Of a DNA stretch of 64,000 nucleotides, positions 1 to 10,046 are shown piece after piece (position 1 is the stretch's first letter; each line of letters opens with the position of its first letter). The stretch comes from Nocardia puris (GTDB lineage: Bacteria > Actinomycetota > Actinomycetes > Mycobacteriales > Mycobacteriaceae), in contig NZ_QNRE01000001.1 in NCBI RefSeq assembly GCF_003315035.1, positions 33,132-97,131 on the forward strand, written 5' to 3'. Both the position numbers and the translations under genes were made by a program. The notes beneath the pieces were generated by a model. That model was not told the origin of the DNA and did no database searches. It was given only the letters and a program-made list of their open reading frames with translations.

Positions 1-69
1 GTCGAATACGACCGCACCGAAGCCGTCGGCGGTGCGTCCCGCCGGGCCGGGCAGGTGCTCGAGTCTCAT
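1..69 (-). CDS. 5' end of an unidentified gene, cut by the window edge
   Basis: An ATG at 67-69 on the minus strand opens a frame that stays open to the window edge and reads MRLEHLPGPAGRTADGFGAV and on. Only 23 codons are visible, so no family can be named. It lies downstream of the SDR gene (stop at 161) in the same direction and could be the next gene of that operon. No clear ribosome binding site precedes the ATG, so the start, and whether this is a gene at all, are uncertain. Confidence 0.35.
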   Translation of the reverse strand, partial: MRLEHLPGPAGRTADGFGAVVFD

Positions 70-160
70 CTCGGCCCGCGCGCGGTGTGGTGTCACGGCA
101 ATGCTGCCGCTCTCGCCGTCGGCGCCCGCGGGGGTCTCGCGTTCGGGTGCATCCGGTCCC

Positions 161-912
161 TCACACGGTGAGCTGCTGACCGGCGGTCGCCCCGCCGTCC
201 AGGACGAATTCCGACCCCGTCGAGAACGTCGCCTCGGTGACGACGAACCGGATCATGGCGGCCACTTCCTCGGGCTCCCCGAAACGCGGAAGTGGTTGCG
301 CCGCGGCGATATCCGGGTCGAAGTCGGCCGTCATCGGCGTGTGGATGGGCCCGGGGTGCACCGAGCACACCCGGATGCCCGCCGCCCCGAGTTCCAGCGC
401 GGCCGATTTGGTCAGTCCGCGCAGGCCCCACTTGGACGCGGCGTACGCGCCGATGCCGGGATATCCCTGCAATCCCGCGGTGGAGGAGACGTTGACGATG
501 ACGCCGCCGCCCGCGGCGCGCAGCCGGGGCGCCGCCAGGTGCATGCCGAGCCAGGCGCCGATGAGATTCACCTCCAGCACGTGCCGGAACAGGGCGGGCG
601 CCTGCGTGTCGATCGCGCCGGAGGCCAGCACGCCCGCGTTATTGATCAGGACCGCGAGCGGACCGAACTCGGCCTCGGCGTCGTCGAGGGCGCGCCGCCA
701 CTGCTCCTCGTCGGTCACATCGAGGCGGTGATAGGCCGCGCCGGAACCGATATCGGCCGCGGTGGCGCGGCCGTCGGCGTCGAGGATGTCAGCCACCACC
801 ACGCCCACCCCGGTCTTGGCCAGGGCGCGCGCGGTGGCCGCGCCGATGCCGCGCGCCCCGCCGGTGACGACGGCGCTGCGTCCGCGCAGATCGAGAGAGT
901 TGTTGTCGGACA

Positions 913-913
<1 letters not shown>
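161..913 (-). CDS. SDR-family NAD(P)-dependent oxidoreductase, FabG3 (3alpha,20beta-HSD)-like
   Basis: A 250-residue classical short-chain dehydrogenase. The cofactor motif TGGARGIG is at residues 17-24, NNAG at 91-94, the catalytic Ser near 143-144, and Y157-x3-K161 in YAASK. Length and motifs fit hydroxysteroid-dehydrogenase-like or FabG-like SDRs. It recalls M. tuberculosis Rv2002 (FabG3), which lies in the same neighbourhood as Rv1996 and ctpF there. The ATG at 911-913 has AAGGGA just upstream and overlaps the ATPase stop by one base (TGATG), so the two genes are translationally coupled. The substrate cannot be read from sequence: a steroid or a 3-oxoacyl compound are both possible. Confidence 0.88.
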
Positions 914-3603
<2,690 letters not shown>

Positions 3604-3680
3604 CGCTCCACCTCGCCCTTCGCCTCGTCGGAGCGGCTCGGCCCCGCTTCGTGACACCCGGTCGAGGACCGGACGCCGGT

Positions 3681-4541
3681 TCAGGAGGGCTCGCGGGCGA
3701 CGATCACCGGCACGGTCGCGCCGTGCACCACGGCCTGCGCGACCGATCCGAGGGTCATCCCCGGGAAGCCGCCGCGCCCGTGGCTGCCGACCACGATCAG
3801 GCGCGCGCGTTCGCCCTCGCTCAGCAGCCGGCGGGCGGGCCGCTCCTCGACCACGACGCGCCGGACCTTCACCTCGGGATAGCGTTCGCCATACCCGGCG
3901 ATGCTCTCCGACACCACGAGTTCGCCCTCGCGCTGGAGTTCGGTGCGGGGCGCGTAGCGGAAGACCTCCGACCAGCCGTGCACTACCACCAGTTCGGCGC
4001 CGTGCTGCTCCGCCTCGTCGAAGGCGATCTCGATCGCCAGCGCACTGTGCCGCGATCCGTCGACACCGACCACGACCGGACCCGAGTCCTGTCCCGGCCC
4101 GGGGACCACCGCGACCGGGCACCGGGCGTGGCGGGCGAGTGCCGAACTGGTCGACCCCAGCAGTCCACGCAGAAAGGCGCCGTGGCCACGGGTGCCGCTC
4201 ACCACCAGGCGGGCGTGCTCGGCGCGATCGAGCAGAGCCGGTATGGCGGCTGCCCGGACGAGTTCGGTACCGATGTCACCGCCGAGGCCGGGCTCCCCCA
4301 CCGATTCGGCGGCCACGCGCGCGTCGGCGAGCACGGCCTCACCCTCGGCGCGCTCGTATTCGTCGTCCACCGGCGCGTAGGGCGCCCGCAGCCCGAACTC
4401 CGCCGCCATGCCGATCGCGTACACGATGCGCAGCGGCGCTTTGCGTTCGGCGGCGTAGGCGGCGGCCCACCGCACCGCGTCGAGGGAGGGGAACGAGCCG
4501 TCGCAGCCGACGACTACCGGCAGATCGTGATGGGTCGACAT
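3681..4541 (-). CDS. Tandem-domain universal stress protein
   Basis: A 286-residue protein of two UspA domains, about residues 1-145 and 150-286. Each half starts with a V-V-V-G-x-D-G-S type strand and ends with a nucleotide-binding G-x2-G-x-G loop (GTRGHG in the first, GSHGRGG in the second), so both halves probably bind ATP. Two-domain Usps of this size (Rv1996, Rv2005c, Rv2623) are DosR-regulon members in mycobacteria. The ATG at 4541 is preceded by GAAAGGGCGA. It lies upstream of the CtpF-like gene in the same direction and may head an operon Usp-CtpF-SDR. A weak DosR-like site lies 64-77 bp upstream. Confidence 0.93.
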   Translation of the reverse strand: MSTHHDLPVVVGCDGSFPSLDAVRWAAAYAAERKAPLRIVYAIGMAAEFGLRAPYAPVDDEYERAEGEAVLADARVAAESVGEPGLGGDIGTELVRAAAIPALLDRAEHARLVVSGTRGHGAFLRGLLGSTSSALARHARCPVAVVPGPGQDSGPVVVGVDGSRHSALAIEIAFDEAEQHGAELVVVHGWSEVFRYAPRTELQREGELVVSESIAGYGERYPEVKVRRVVVEERPARRLLSEGERARLIVVGSHGRGGFPGMTLGSVAQAVVHGATVPVIVAREPS

Positions 4542-4604
4542 TGTTTTCGCCCTTTCGCTGTGGTCGATATCCGAAGCGTAGGAGGCGATCACGGCTCCCG
4601 GCGT

Positions 4605-4618
4605 GTGCTGTTGGTCCC
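4605..4618 (-). promoter_or_regulatory. Weak DosR-like site upstream of the universal stress gene
   Basis: The minus strand reads GGGACCAACAGCAC here, 64-77 bp upstream of the Usp ATG. I count 9 of 14 matches to the mycobacterial DosR core GGGACTWWAGTCCC. A 12-bp perfect palindrome, CCCCGATCGGGG (4616-4627), overlaps its edge and could instead be a different operator or part of a terminator for the upstream nitroreductase gene. The support is the spacing and the family of the downstream gene, not the match alone. Confidence 0.3.
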
Positions 4619-4651
4619 CGATCGGGGTGCCGAAGGTCAGGCGTGTCCGGC

Positions 4652-5617
4652 TCACTCCGTGGTGAGGACATCGTCGACGTCGCGGCGCGGCGTGCGCGGC
4701 GGCCGCGGCGCGGTGGACCTGCCGATGCGGACGAAGACCTGCGGGTGCGGGTCGCCGATCACCTCGACGACCTTCGCCCTGGCGGCGGGCAGTTCGGTCA
4801 GATGGCTCATGACACAGGTGGACAGGCCGTGGACCGTGCATTCCAGCAGCAGCGCCGACAGTGCTTCGCCACCCGCCAGCAGCGATTCCGCGCTCTCGTC
4901 GCGGGTGCCGAGCGCGACGATCCGCGCACCGTCTCGGCGTTCCGGCCCGGAATCGCTTGTCCCCGGCAGGAATTCGCGGTTGAGCGGGACCCGGGCGCCG
5001 TCCTCGCGATGCGGCAGCGCCGCCGCGGGCACCCCCGAACCCGGTTCGCCGCCACCGAGCCACCAGGTCATCTCGTGCTGGTAGACCGGATCGCGCCGGC
5101 GCAACGCCGAAGCGGTCCACGCCACTTCGGCCAGGGCCGCGCACTCGGCGTCGGCGATCGGCAGCAGCCGGGTGTCGTGGCGGGCGCACAGTTCCAACAG
5201 CACCGGCAGCAGCCGCGGCCACTGTTCCGGGTGGGCATACGGCGCGCGATCGGAACAGCGGGCCTCGATCGCGTCGGCCAGCTCCACATCGCCGTCGAAA
5301 ACTTCGGTGCGGCCGCGGAATTCGAGGGAAGCCAGGTGGGCCCGGTCGGCCGGCTCCGGGAAACGCGACACTACCGGCCGCCACCCCATGGCCGTCATCG
5401 CCGTCACCGCGTGGTGCAGTGCCACACCGCAGCCGAGCACACCCTGCCGGTTGAAGGCGTCGGTCCCGGGCAGCAATCGGCCGGTATCGACAGCCAACGC
5501 GAGGCGGACACCGTTCCACCGCCAGCGCCAAGGCTGGCTGTTGTGCAGCGACGGTGCCCGATTCGCGCGCGCGACAACGGCGCGCACGGTGGCGTCGTCG
5601 GGAACGCTCCGGTTCAT
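4652..5617 (-). CDS. Acg-like nitroreductase-family protein
   Basis: A 321-residue member of the Acg/Rv3131 branch of the nitroreductase fold. The N-terminal stretch A-x2-APSLHNSQPW (about residues 18-31) and a C-terminal G-GEALSALLL...G-L-x-C segment are typical of the branch, and the length matches the usual 320-335. Such proteins are DosR-induced in M. tuberculosis (Rv2032, Rv3127, Rv3131); whether they turn over flavin substrates is unsettled. The ATG at 5617 follows GGGGAGG. A palindromic DosR-like site lies about 70 bp upstream in the 192-bp region shared with the divergent Rv1733c-like gene. Confidence 0.88.
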   Translation of the reverse strand: MNRSVPDDATVRAVVARANRAPSLHNSQPWRWRWNGVRLALAVDTGRLLPGTDAFNRQGVLGCGVALHHAVTAMTAMGWRPVVSRFPEPADRAHLASLEFRGRTEVFDGDVELADAIEARCSDRAPYAHPEQWPRLLPVLLELCARHDTRLLPIADAECAALAEVAWTASALRRRDPVYQHEMTWWLGGGEPGSGVPAAALPHREDGARVPLNREFLPGTSDSGPERRDGARIVALGTRDESAESLLAGGEALSALLLECTVHGLSTCVMSHLTELPAARAKVVEVIGDPHPQVFVRIGRSTAPRPPRTPRRDVDDVLTTE

Positions 5618-5683
5618 CACGCCTCCCCGGTCCGGGCGGACAGTGGACGACAACCAGTCTCGCCGCTCCCGAGGCGCTGCGGC

Positions 5684-5698
5684 AGGGCCACAGGACCC
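5684..5698. promoter_or_regulatory. DosR-like palindrome between divergent dormancy-type genes
   Basis: The minus strand reads GGGTCCTGTGGCCCT, an imperfect palindrome with the GGG...GGCCC spacing of DosR boxes; I count 9 of 14 matches to GGGACTWWAGTCCC. It lies 67-81 bp upstream of the Acg-like ATG (5617) and 112-126 bp upstream of the Rv1733c-like ATG (5810), so it could serve both. Binding is inferred only. Confidence 0.45.
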
Positions 5699-5809
5699 CC
5701 ACCGCGAGGCCGTTGGCGCACCGTCAGCGATGGCCTTCGCCCCTGGCCGGCACCCTCCCGCGCGCGCGACGCTCGTCGGAGAACGGACGTCGCTCGAGAG
5801 GGATCGGTC

Positions 5810-6400
5810 ATGATCGACGCCGAGAACCACGGAAGCCGCGGACCGGCCCCGCTCTGGTGGTGTACCCGCCCGTGGAACGCCAGTCCGCTGCTGCGCGGAT
5901 CGGACCGGATGGAGTTCCTGGTGCGGACGGTGCTGGTGGGCATCGTCCTGGTGGCACTACCCGTCGCGATGGCGATCGGAACGCAGGTCTACACCGATGA
6001 CGCACAGCGCATCCGGGCCGAGCGCGCCGGCGTCACCACCGTCGAGGCATCGGTGACCTCCGAGCCGGTGTGGACCGAGACGCGCGAGTACCGCGCGAAG
6101 GCGCGCTGGAACGCGGACGGCCACGCCACCGAGGCCACCGTCACCGTGCCCGAGGGCACCGGCCTCGGCGACACGATCCCGGTCTGGCTCGGTGCCGACG
6201 GAACGCCCACGCGACCACCGCGCGGCCCCGCGGCCGCGGTGTTCAACGGCATCGGCGTCACGATCCTGCTGTGGGCCGCGAGCGTGGCCCTCGCGGCCGG
6301 GGTGTGGCACGGCACGACACTGCTGTCGGATCGGCGGCACGCTCGACAGTGGGAGCGCGAGTGGGCGCTGATGGACCGTTCGGTCAGCGGCGAAAGCTAG
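5810..6400 (+). CDS. Rv1733c-like two-pass membrane protein
   Basis: A 196-residue membrane protein. After an N-terminal stretch with NASPLLRGSDRMEFLVR comes a first hydrophobic segment at about residues 38-58, an extracytoplasmic domain of about 80 residues, and a second hydrophobic segment near 150-172. The N-P-L-x-RGxDRxE start, the two flanking helices, and a central domain with a W-x-G/D-x-G-T/P motif match the family of M. tuberculosis Rv1733c, a DosR-regulated dormancy antigen of unknown function. The ATG at 5810 has GAGAGGGAT just upstream. It is divergent from the Acg-like gene and shares its candidate DosR site. Confidence 0.82.
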   Translation: MIDAENHGSRGPAPLWWCTRPWNASPLLRGSDRMEFLVRTVLVGIVLVALPVAMAIGTQVYTDDAQRIRAERAGVTTVEASVTSEPVWTETREYRAKARWNADGHATEATVTVPEGTGLGDTIPVWLGADGTPTRPPRGPAAAVFNGIGVTILLWAASVALAAGVWHGTTLLSDRRHARQWEREWALMDRSVSGES

Positions 6401-6541
6401 CGACACCACACCGCCCCGTGGTCCGCGCGATGCGGAACCGGACGGACACCGGACATCCGGACCGCTCCGGCGGCGCGATGCCATGCCGACGATGCCCGCC
6501 CCGGCGGCGGCCGGGCGCACCGGGCACGGACAGTGCTCGCA

Positions 6542-7177
6542 TCACAGGGAGATCAGCCCGCCGGCGCCTGTTCGCTCCGCGCGTTTCTTGATGCCCAGCA
6601 ACATCTTCCGCTCCATCACCAGGCTGGCGGCGGGCATGAACGCCGCGTAGAGGATCGCGGCGATCGCCGAGCGGCCCGGCGTGCGGATCCGGTTCCGGCT
6701 GATCAGCCGCGTCCCCTCCGCGCCCCCGCGCAGCGCGAACGACCAGATCCAGGTGCCGTCCCCGGACCCGAACACCAGGCAGCGTTCAGGGTCGAGGACG
6801 CGCACCCACATCCGCTGACCGTTCTTCCCGAGCGCGAAGGAGTCGCCGATCGACAGGCTCTGGAATTCGGGCAGGATCTCGTCGGCGCTGTGCATCCCCA
6901 GTCCGAAGAGGTTCTCGATCCAGTCGTAGGTGTACGCCCCGCCGCGTCCGGGGCCGAACTGGACCAGCCAGGGCCAGACCGCCGCCGGCGGCACGCGGAC
7001 GCCGATGGCACGGGTGGTGACGAGATCGGCGTCCGGGAGCATCTCGTCGCCGGGCAGGCGCAGCACGGTCTCCTCCTCGGTAGCACCCCACGTCGCGTAG
7101 TAGCGCCGGCCGGGGCCGAGATGCAGTGCGACAGCACCACCGATCGCCGCCGCGGCGACGACCCAGCGCCCTCTCAT
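6542..7177 (-). CDS. Membrane-anchored SRPBCC-family protein
   Basis: A 211-residue protein with an N-terminal hydrophobic segment (about 4-18) and an SRPBCC (START-like) ligand-binding domain. It shows the subgroup's conserved run: W-x-ATxEE near 30, TTRAI, a P-x-VWPWLVQFG block, RGGAYTYDWIENL and ILPEFQ-x-L-x-GD. The ligand is unknown. The ATG at 7177 gives the usual length; an in-frame ATG at 7252 would add 25 unconserved residues but would sit only 3 bp after the ABC permease stop, so coupling to that operon is possible either way. It is convergent with the Rv1733c-like gene; the 141 bp between them show only scattered GC-rich inverted repeats. Confidence 0.8.
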   Translation of the reverse strand: MRGRWVVAAAAIGGAVALHLGPGRRYYATWGATEEETVLRLPGDEMLPDADLVTTRAIGVRVPPAAVWPWLVQFGPGRGGAYTYDWIENLFGLGMHSADEILPEFQSLSIGDSFALGKNGQRMWVRVLDPERCLVFGSGDGTWIWSFALRGGAEGTRLISRNRIRTPGRSAIAAILYAAFMPAASLVMERKMLLGIKKRAERTGAGGLISL

Positions 7178-7255
7178 GGTGAGCGCCTGCCGACATAGGT
7201 GCTCACGGGTGCCGGTGGCCGGTCCATCGGTCTTCCTTCCGGTCGGGAACATCGC

Positions 7256-8050
7256 TCAGACTCCGGTGATGTCGCGGCGGTCGAACACCGGCAGCGCGAT
7301 CAGCAACGCGGCCGTGCCCGCGACGGGTAACCACAGGTACGCCCACGGCAGACCCGCGCCCAGCGGCCCGCCTTCCAGCGCTTGATGGAACGGCGACCAC
7401 GGTCCCCAGCCGCCCATCGATTCGACCAATTTGCTCGCGACGTAGAGCACGTAGGCCGCGACCGCGAACACCGACGCGACGGCCAGCGCCACCACCCGGC
7501 GTCCGGTCGCCGACCCCACCGCCAGCGCGAGCAGGCCGAATTCGACGCCGAGCAGCACCATGGCCAGCGCACCACTCGCCGCGCCCGACACCGCGATGCC
7601 CAGACCGAACACGGCGCCGAATCCGAGCACCGCGCCGAACAGCACGACACCGAGGGCGGCGACGGCCGTGACCAACGCGCCGGCGTGCTCGAGCGCCAGC
7701 CGCACGGGCGAAACACCGTTGACCAGAACCACTTCCAGCGTGCCGCGCTCCTCGTCACCGGCGACGCCGCGCGCGCCCCTGGCGATGGCGAACACCAGGA
7801 ACAGCACCGGGACCAGCATGCTGAACAATTCGGCGTTCAGGAACCCCGTTCCGGTCGTGAACGCGTCCAGATCGAACAGTTCGCGCAACGGCTCGGGATA
7901 GCTCGCCAGGAACTCCTCGATGCCGGTCATCTCCGAGAACGACTGCCACAGCGCGCATTCGGCAAGGACGAGCAGCACGATGCCCAGGCTCCAACCGATC
8001 AGCCCGCGGCGCTGGTCGCGCAACGATTTCAGGTAGACGGTCCGCAGCAC
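7256..8050 (-). CDS. ABC-2 type transporter permease
   Basis: A 264-residue permease with about six hydrophobic segments (near 20-40, 80-100, 115-135, 140-165, 175-195 and 235-255). It includes the G-DEERGTLE cytoplasmic motif typical of ABC-2 exporters that act with a separate ATPase. A GTG at 8050 starts it 3 bp after the ATPase stop, so the two genes are coupled. Together they should form an exporter of unknown substrate in the cytoplasmic membrane. GTG is the natural start because it opens MLRTVYLKSLRDQRRGL, the cytoplasmic lead into the first helix. Confidence 0.88.
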   Translation of the reverse strand: MLRTVYLKSLRDQRRGLIGWSLGIVLLVLAECALWQSFSEMTGIEEFLASYPEPLRELFDLDAFTTGTGFLNAELFSMLVPVLFLVFAIARGARGVAGDEERGTLEVVLVNGVSPVRLALEHAGALVTAVAALGVVLFGAVLGFGAVFGLGIAVSGAASGALAMVLLGVEFGLLALAVGSATGRRVVALAVASVFAVAAYVLYVASKLVESMGGWGPWSPFHQALEGGPLGAGLPWAYLWLPVAGTAALLIALPVFDRRDITGV

Positions 8051-8053
8051 GGT

Positions 8054-8944
8054 TCACTCCCGCCCGTAGTAGGTCAAGAACACGTCCTCGAGATCGGGCT
8101 CGTGTCCGGTGATGTCGACGACGTCGTGGGGCGCCACCACCTTCAGCAGCTCCGCCGTGGACCCTTCGATCTCCACGTGCGCGGTGCGGCCCTCGACACG
8201 CACCGTGCGCACGCCGTCGAGGGCGCGCACAATCGCCGCGTTCGGCGGTGTTCCGGCGAACTCGAACCGGAGCCGGTGCAGGGCGCGGGCGGTGAGTTCG
8301 GTGACCGCCCGCACTTCGACGAGCCGGCCCTGCCGCAGAATGCCCACGGTGTCGGCCACCGCCTGCACCTCCGACAGCACGTGCGAGGAGAGGAAGACGG
8401 TGGCGCCGCGCTCGCGCGCCTCACGCACGATCGCCTGGAACTCGCGTTGCACCAGCGGGTCCAGACCGGTCGTCGGCTCGTCCAGCACGATCACCTCCGG
8501 TTCGGCCATGAACGCCTGCACCAGCCCCACCTTCTGCCGATTGCCGTGCGACATCGCACCGATCCGGCCGCCGGTGTCCAGATCGAGGCGCTCGGCCAGG
8601 CGGGTCACCGCCTTGTGGTCGACCCCGCCGCGCAGGTGCGCCAGATAGCCGAGATATTCGCGCGCGGTGAGATCCGGGTAGGCGACGAATTGTCCTGGCA
8701 GGTAACCGATCCGGTGCTGCGCGGCGGCACGGTCGCGCACCGCGTCGGCGCCGCCGATCAGCACGCGCCCCGAACTCGGGCGCGAGAGGCCGACCAGCAT
8801 CCGGATGGTGGTGGTCTTCCCGGCGCCGTTGGGGCCCAGATAACCGAAGACGACGCCCGGCGGAATGTCGAGGTCGAGGTCGATCACCGCGGGATGTCTC
8901 CCGAAGTATTTGCTCAGCGCCTCGGCGGCGATCACGGCTGACAT
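8054..8944 (-). CDS. ABC transporter ATP-binding protein
   Basis: A 296-residue ATPase. It shows Walker A GPNGAGKTT (about 36-44), a Q-loop-like LPGQF, a signature region SHGNRQKVGL in place of a strict LSGGQ, Walker B VIVLDEPTTGLD and the H-loop SSH. A C-terminal extension of about 80 residues is typical of ABC-2 exporter (CcmA/NodI/DrrA-like) ATPases. It is the first gene of the pair with the permease. The ATG at 8944 is weakly supported by a GGGAGTT upstream. A DosR-like site lies about 90 bp upstream. Induction together with the neighbouring dormancy-type genes is possible but unproven. Confidence 0.92.
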   Translation of the reverse strand: MSAVIAAEALSKYFGRHPAVIDLDLDIPPGVVFGYLGPNGAGKTTTIRMLVGLSRPSSGRVLIGGADAVRDRAAAQHRIGYLPGQFVAYPDLTAREYLGYLAHLRGGVDHKAVTRLAERLDLDTGGRIGAMSHGNRQKVGLVQAFMAEPEVIVLDEPTTGLDPLVQREFQAIVREARERGATVFLSSHVLSEVQAVADTVGILRQGRLVEVRAVTELTARALHRLRFEFAGTPPNAAIVRALDGVRTVRVEGRTAHVEIEGSTAELLKVVAPHDVVDITGHEPDLEDVFLTYYGRE

Positions 8945-9031
8945 GAGGTGAACTCCCTGGTGCGGACGGACTGTGCTGAGCATCCCGCCCGCGAGCAGGC
9001 GCTCGGCAGGGAAGAAGGTCACCGAGGTGAC

Positions 9032-9044
9032 GGTCCGTGGGCCC
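9032..9044 (-). promoter_or_regulatory. Weak DosR-like site upstream of the ABC transporter genes
   Basis: GGTCCGTGGGCCC is an imperfect palindrome about 88-100 bp upstream of the ABC ATPase ATG (8944). It differs from the site at 5684-5698 at three core positions while keeping the GGTCC...GGCCC frame. About 8 of 14 positions match the DosR consensus, so alone it would not be called. Confidence 0.25.
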
Positions 9045-9086
9045 CGGTTTCGATCCGGCGCCCCGACATCGGGTCCGGCCCAGCAG

Positions 9087-9890
9087 TCAGCGGTCGAGAA
9101 CCTCACCGAGCGCCCGCCGAGAGGTCGGCGGCAACGGCTGGGTTTCGTCGGGGCAGGAGCCGATCCTGACGATGGCTTGCGCCGACGACGACCCGCCCAA
9201 GACCTCGGCACCGACTCGATCGCGCAGCGCCGCATCGCCGAACGGCTCCGTCAGCACACAGCAGGCCAAACCCAGATTCGCCGCTGTCAGCAGCACCGAA
9301 CTCAGCGCCTCACCGCCCCGCAACCACGACAGCGGATCGTCGCCAGGGGTACCGAGCACCAGCAGATCCGCCCGGTCGCATGCACCGACCAGCGCCCGCA
9401 CGCTCGCGGTGAGCCATTCGGACCCCTCGCCCCCGGCCGCGCGCAGCACTCCCCCGTGGGCCGCCGCCCGTTCGGCGAGCAGTCCCGAACACCCCGGCGG
9501 ACCGGGCGCACTGCGATAGCACCGCACGTCCGAACGCCGCGAGCCGATCACCGCGGCCAGCGCCGTGGCGGTCATGGTCGGCTCGCTGCGCACCGGACGC
9601 ACCGTCGCCAGATGGGCCGGGTCCGCGGGATCGGGCAACCGCCGCACGATCGCCGAACGACCGTGCGTCGCGAGCGCGATGCGCAGATGATGCAGCACCG
9701 CACCGCAACTGAGCACGGCGTCCCGCCGGTCGGCACCGGAGCCGGACCCCACCCGCGCGGGGTCGAGGTAGACGTGCACCAGCGGCCCGTCCACGCGAAA
9801 CCGCCACGGCTGCGAATTCCGCACCGACGGCGCCCGGATCGCCAGCGTGAGCACGTGATCCACAGACACCGCGAGCCGGTCTCCATCCAT
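9087..9890 (-). CDS. Second Acg-like nitroreductase-family protein, short form
   Basis: A 267-residue protein related to the Acg-like protein at 4652-5617. It keeps APSVRNSQPWRFRVDGP near the N-terminus, SCGAVLHHLRIAL, and the C-terminal LRGGEALSSVLL...LGLACCV segment. It is about 50 residues shorter than usual because the middle (residues about 95-140) is compressed. That may remove part of the dimer or flavin site. The ATG at 9890 is the only start that keeps the conserved N-terminus. The best DosR-like site of the window lies 59-72 bp upstream. Confidence 0.85.
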   Translation of the reverse strand: MDGDRLAVSVDHVLTLAIRAPSVRNSQPWRFRVDGPLVHVYLDPARVGSGSGADRRDAVLSCGAVLHHLRIALATHGRSAIVRRLPDPADPAHLATVRPVRSEPTMTATALAAVIGSRRSDVRCYRSAPGPPGCSGLLAERAAAHGGVLRAAGGEGSEWLTASVRALVGACDRADLLVLGTPGDDPLSWLRGGEALSSVLLTAANLGLACCVLTEPFGDAALRDRVGAEVLGGSSSAQAIVRIGSCPDETQPLPPTSRRALGEVLDR

Positions 9891-9948
9891 TCCCCCACGC
9901 TGCCCCGCGCCGTGCCGCCGGCGACAGAGCAGAACGGCCGTTTCCCGG

Positions 9949-9962
9949 GGGACTTCCGCCCG
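9949..9962 (+). promoter_or_regulatory. DosR-like box upstream of the second nitroreductase gene
   Basis: The plus strand reads GGGACTTCCGCCCG, 10 of 14 matches to the DosR core GGGACTWWAGTCCC, including the invariant GGGACT half. It lies 59-72 bp upstream of the ATG at 9890, near a normal activator position. Of the four candidates in this block it is the closest to consensus. Confidence 0.5.
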
Positions 9963-10046
9963 ATCGGTCTATCGCGCCGACGTCACCACTCGCCTCCCCA
10001 CGCACCTACGCGGGCCTTCCGACACGTCCGGTGCACAGCAGCGGAG

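Noticed and set aside
4616..4627. CCCCGATCGGGG as a terminator or separate operator
   Set aside because: The stem has no loop and no T-run. A 12-bp GC-rich palindrome can arise by chance, so it is only mentioned with the DosR-like site.
6401..6541. Terminator hairpin between the Rv1733c-like and SRPBCC genes
   Set aside because: Several short CCGG-type repeats occur, but none forms a stem longer than about 6 bp without mismatches.
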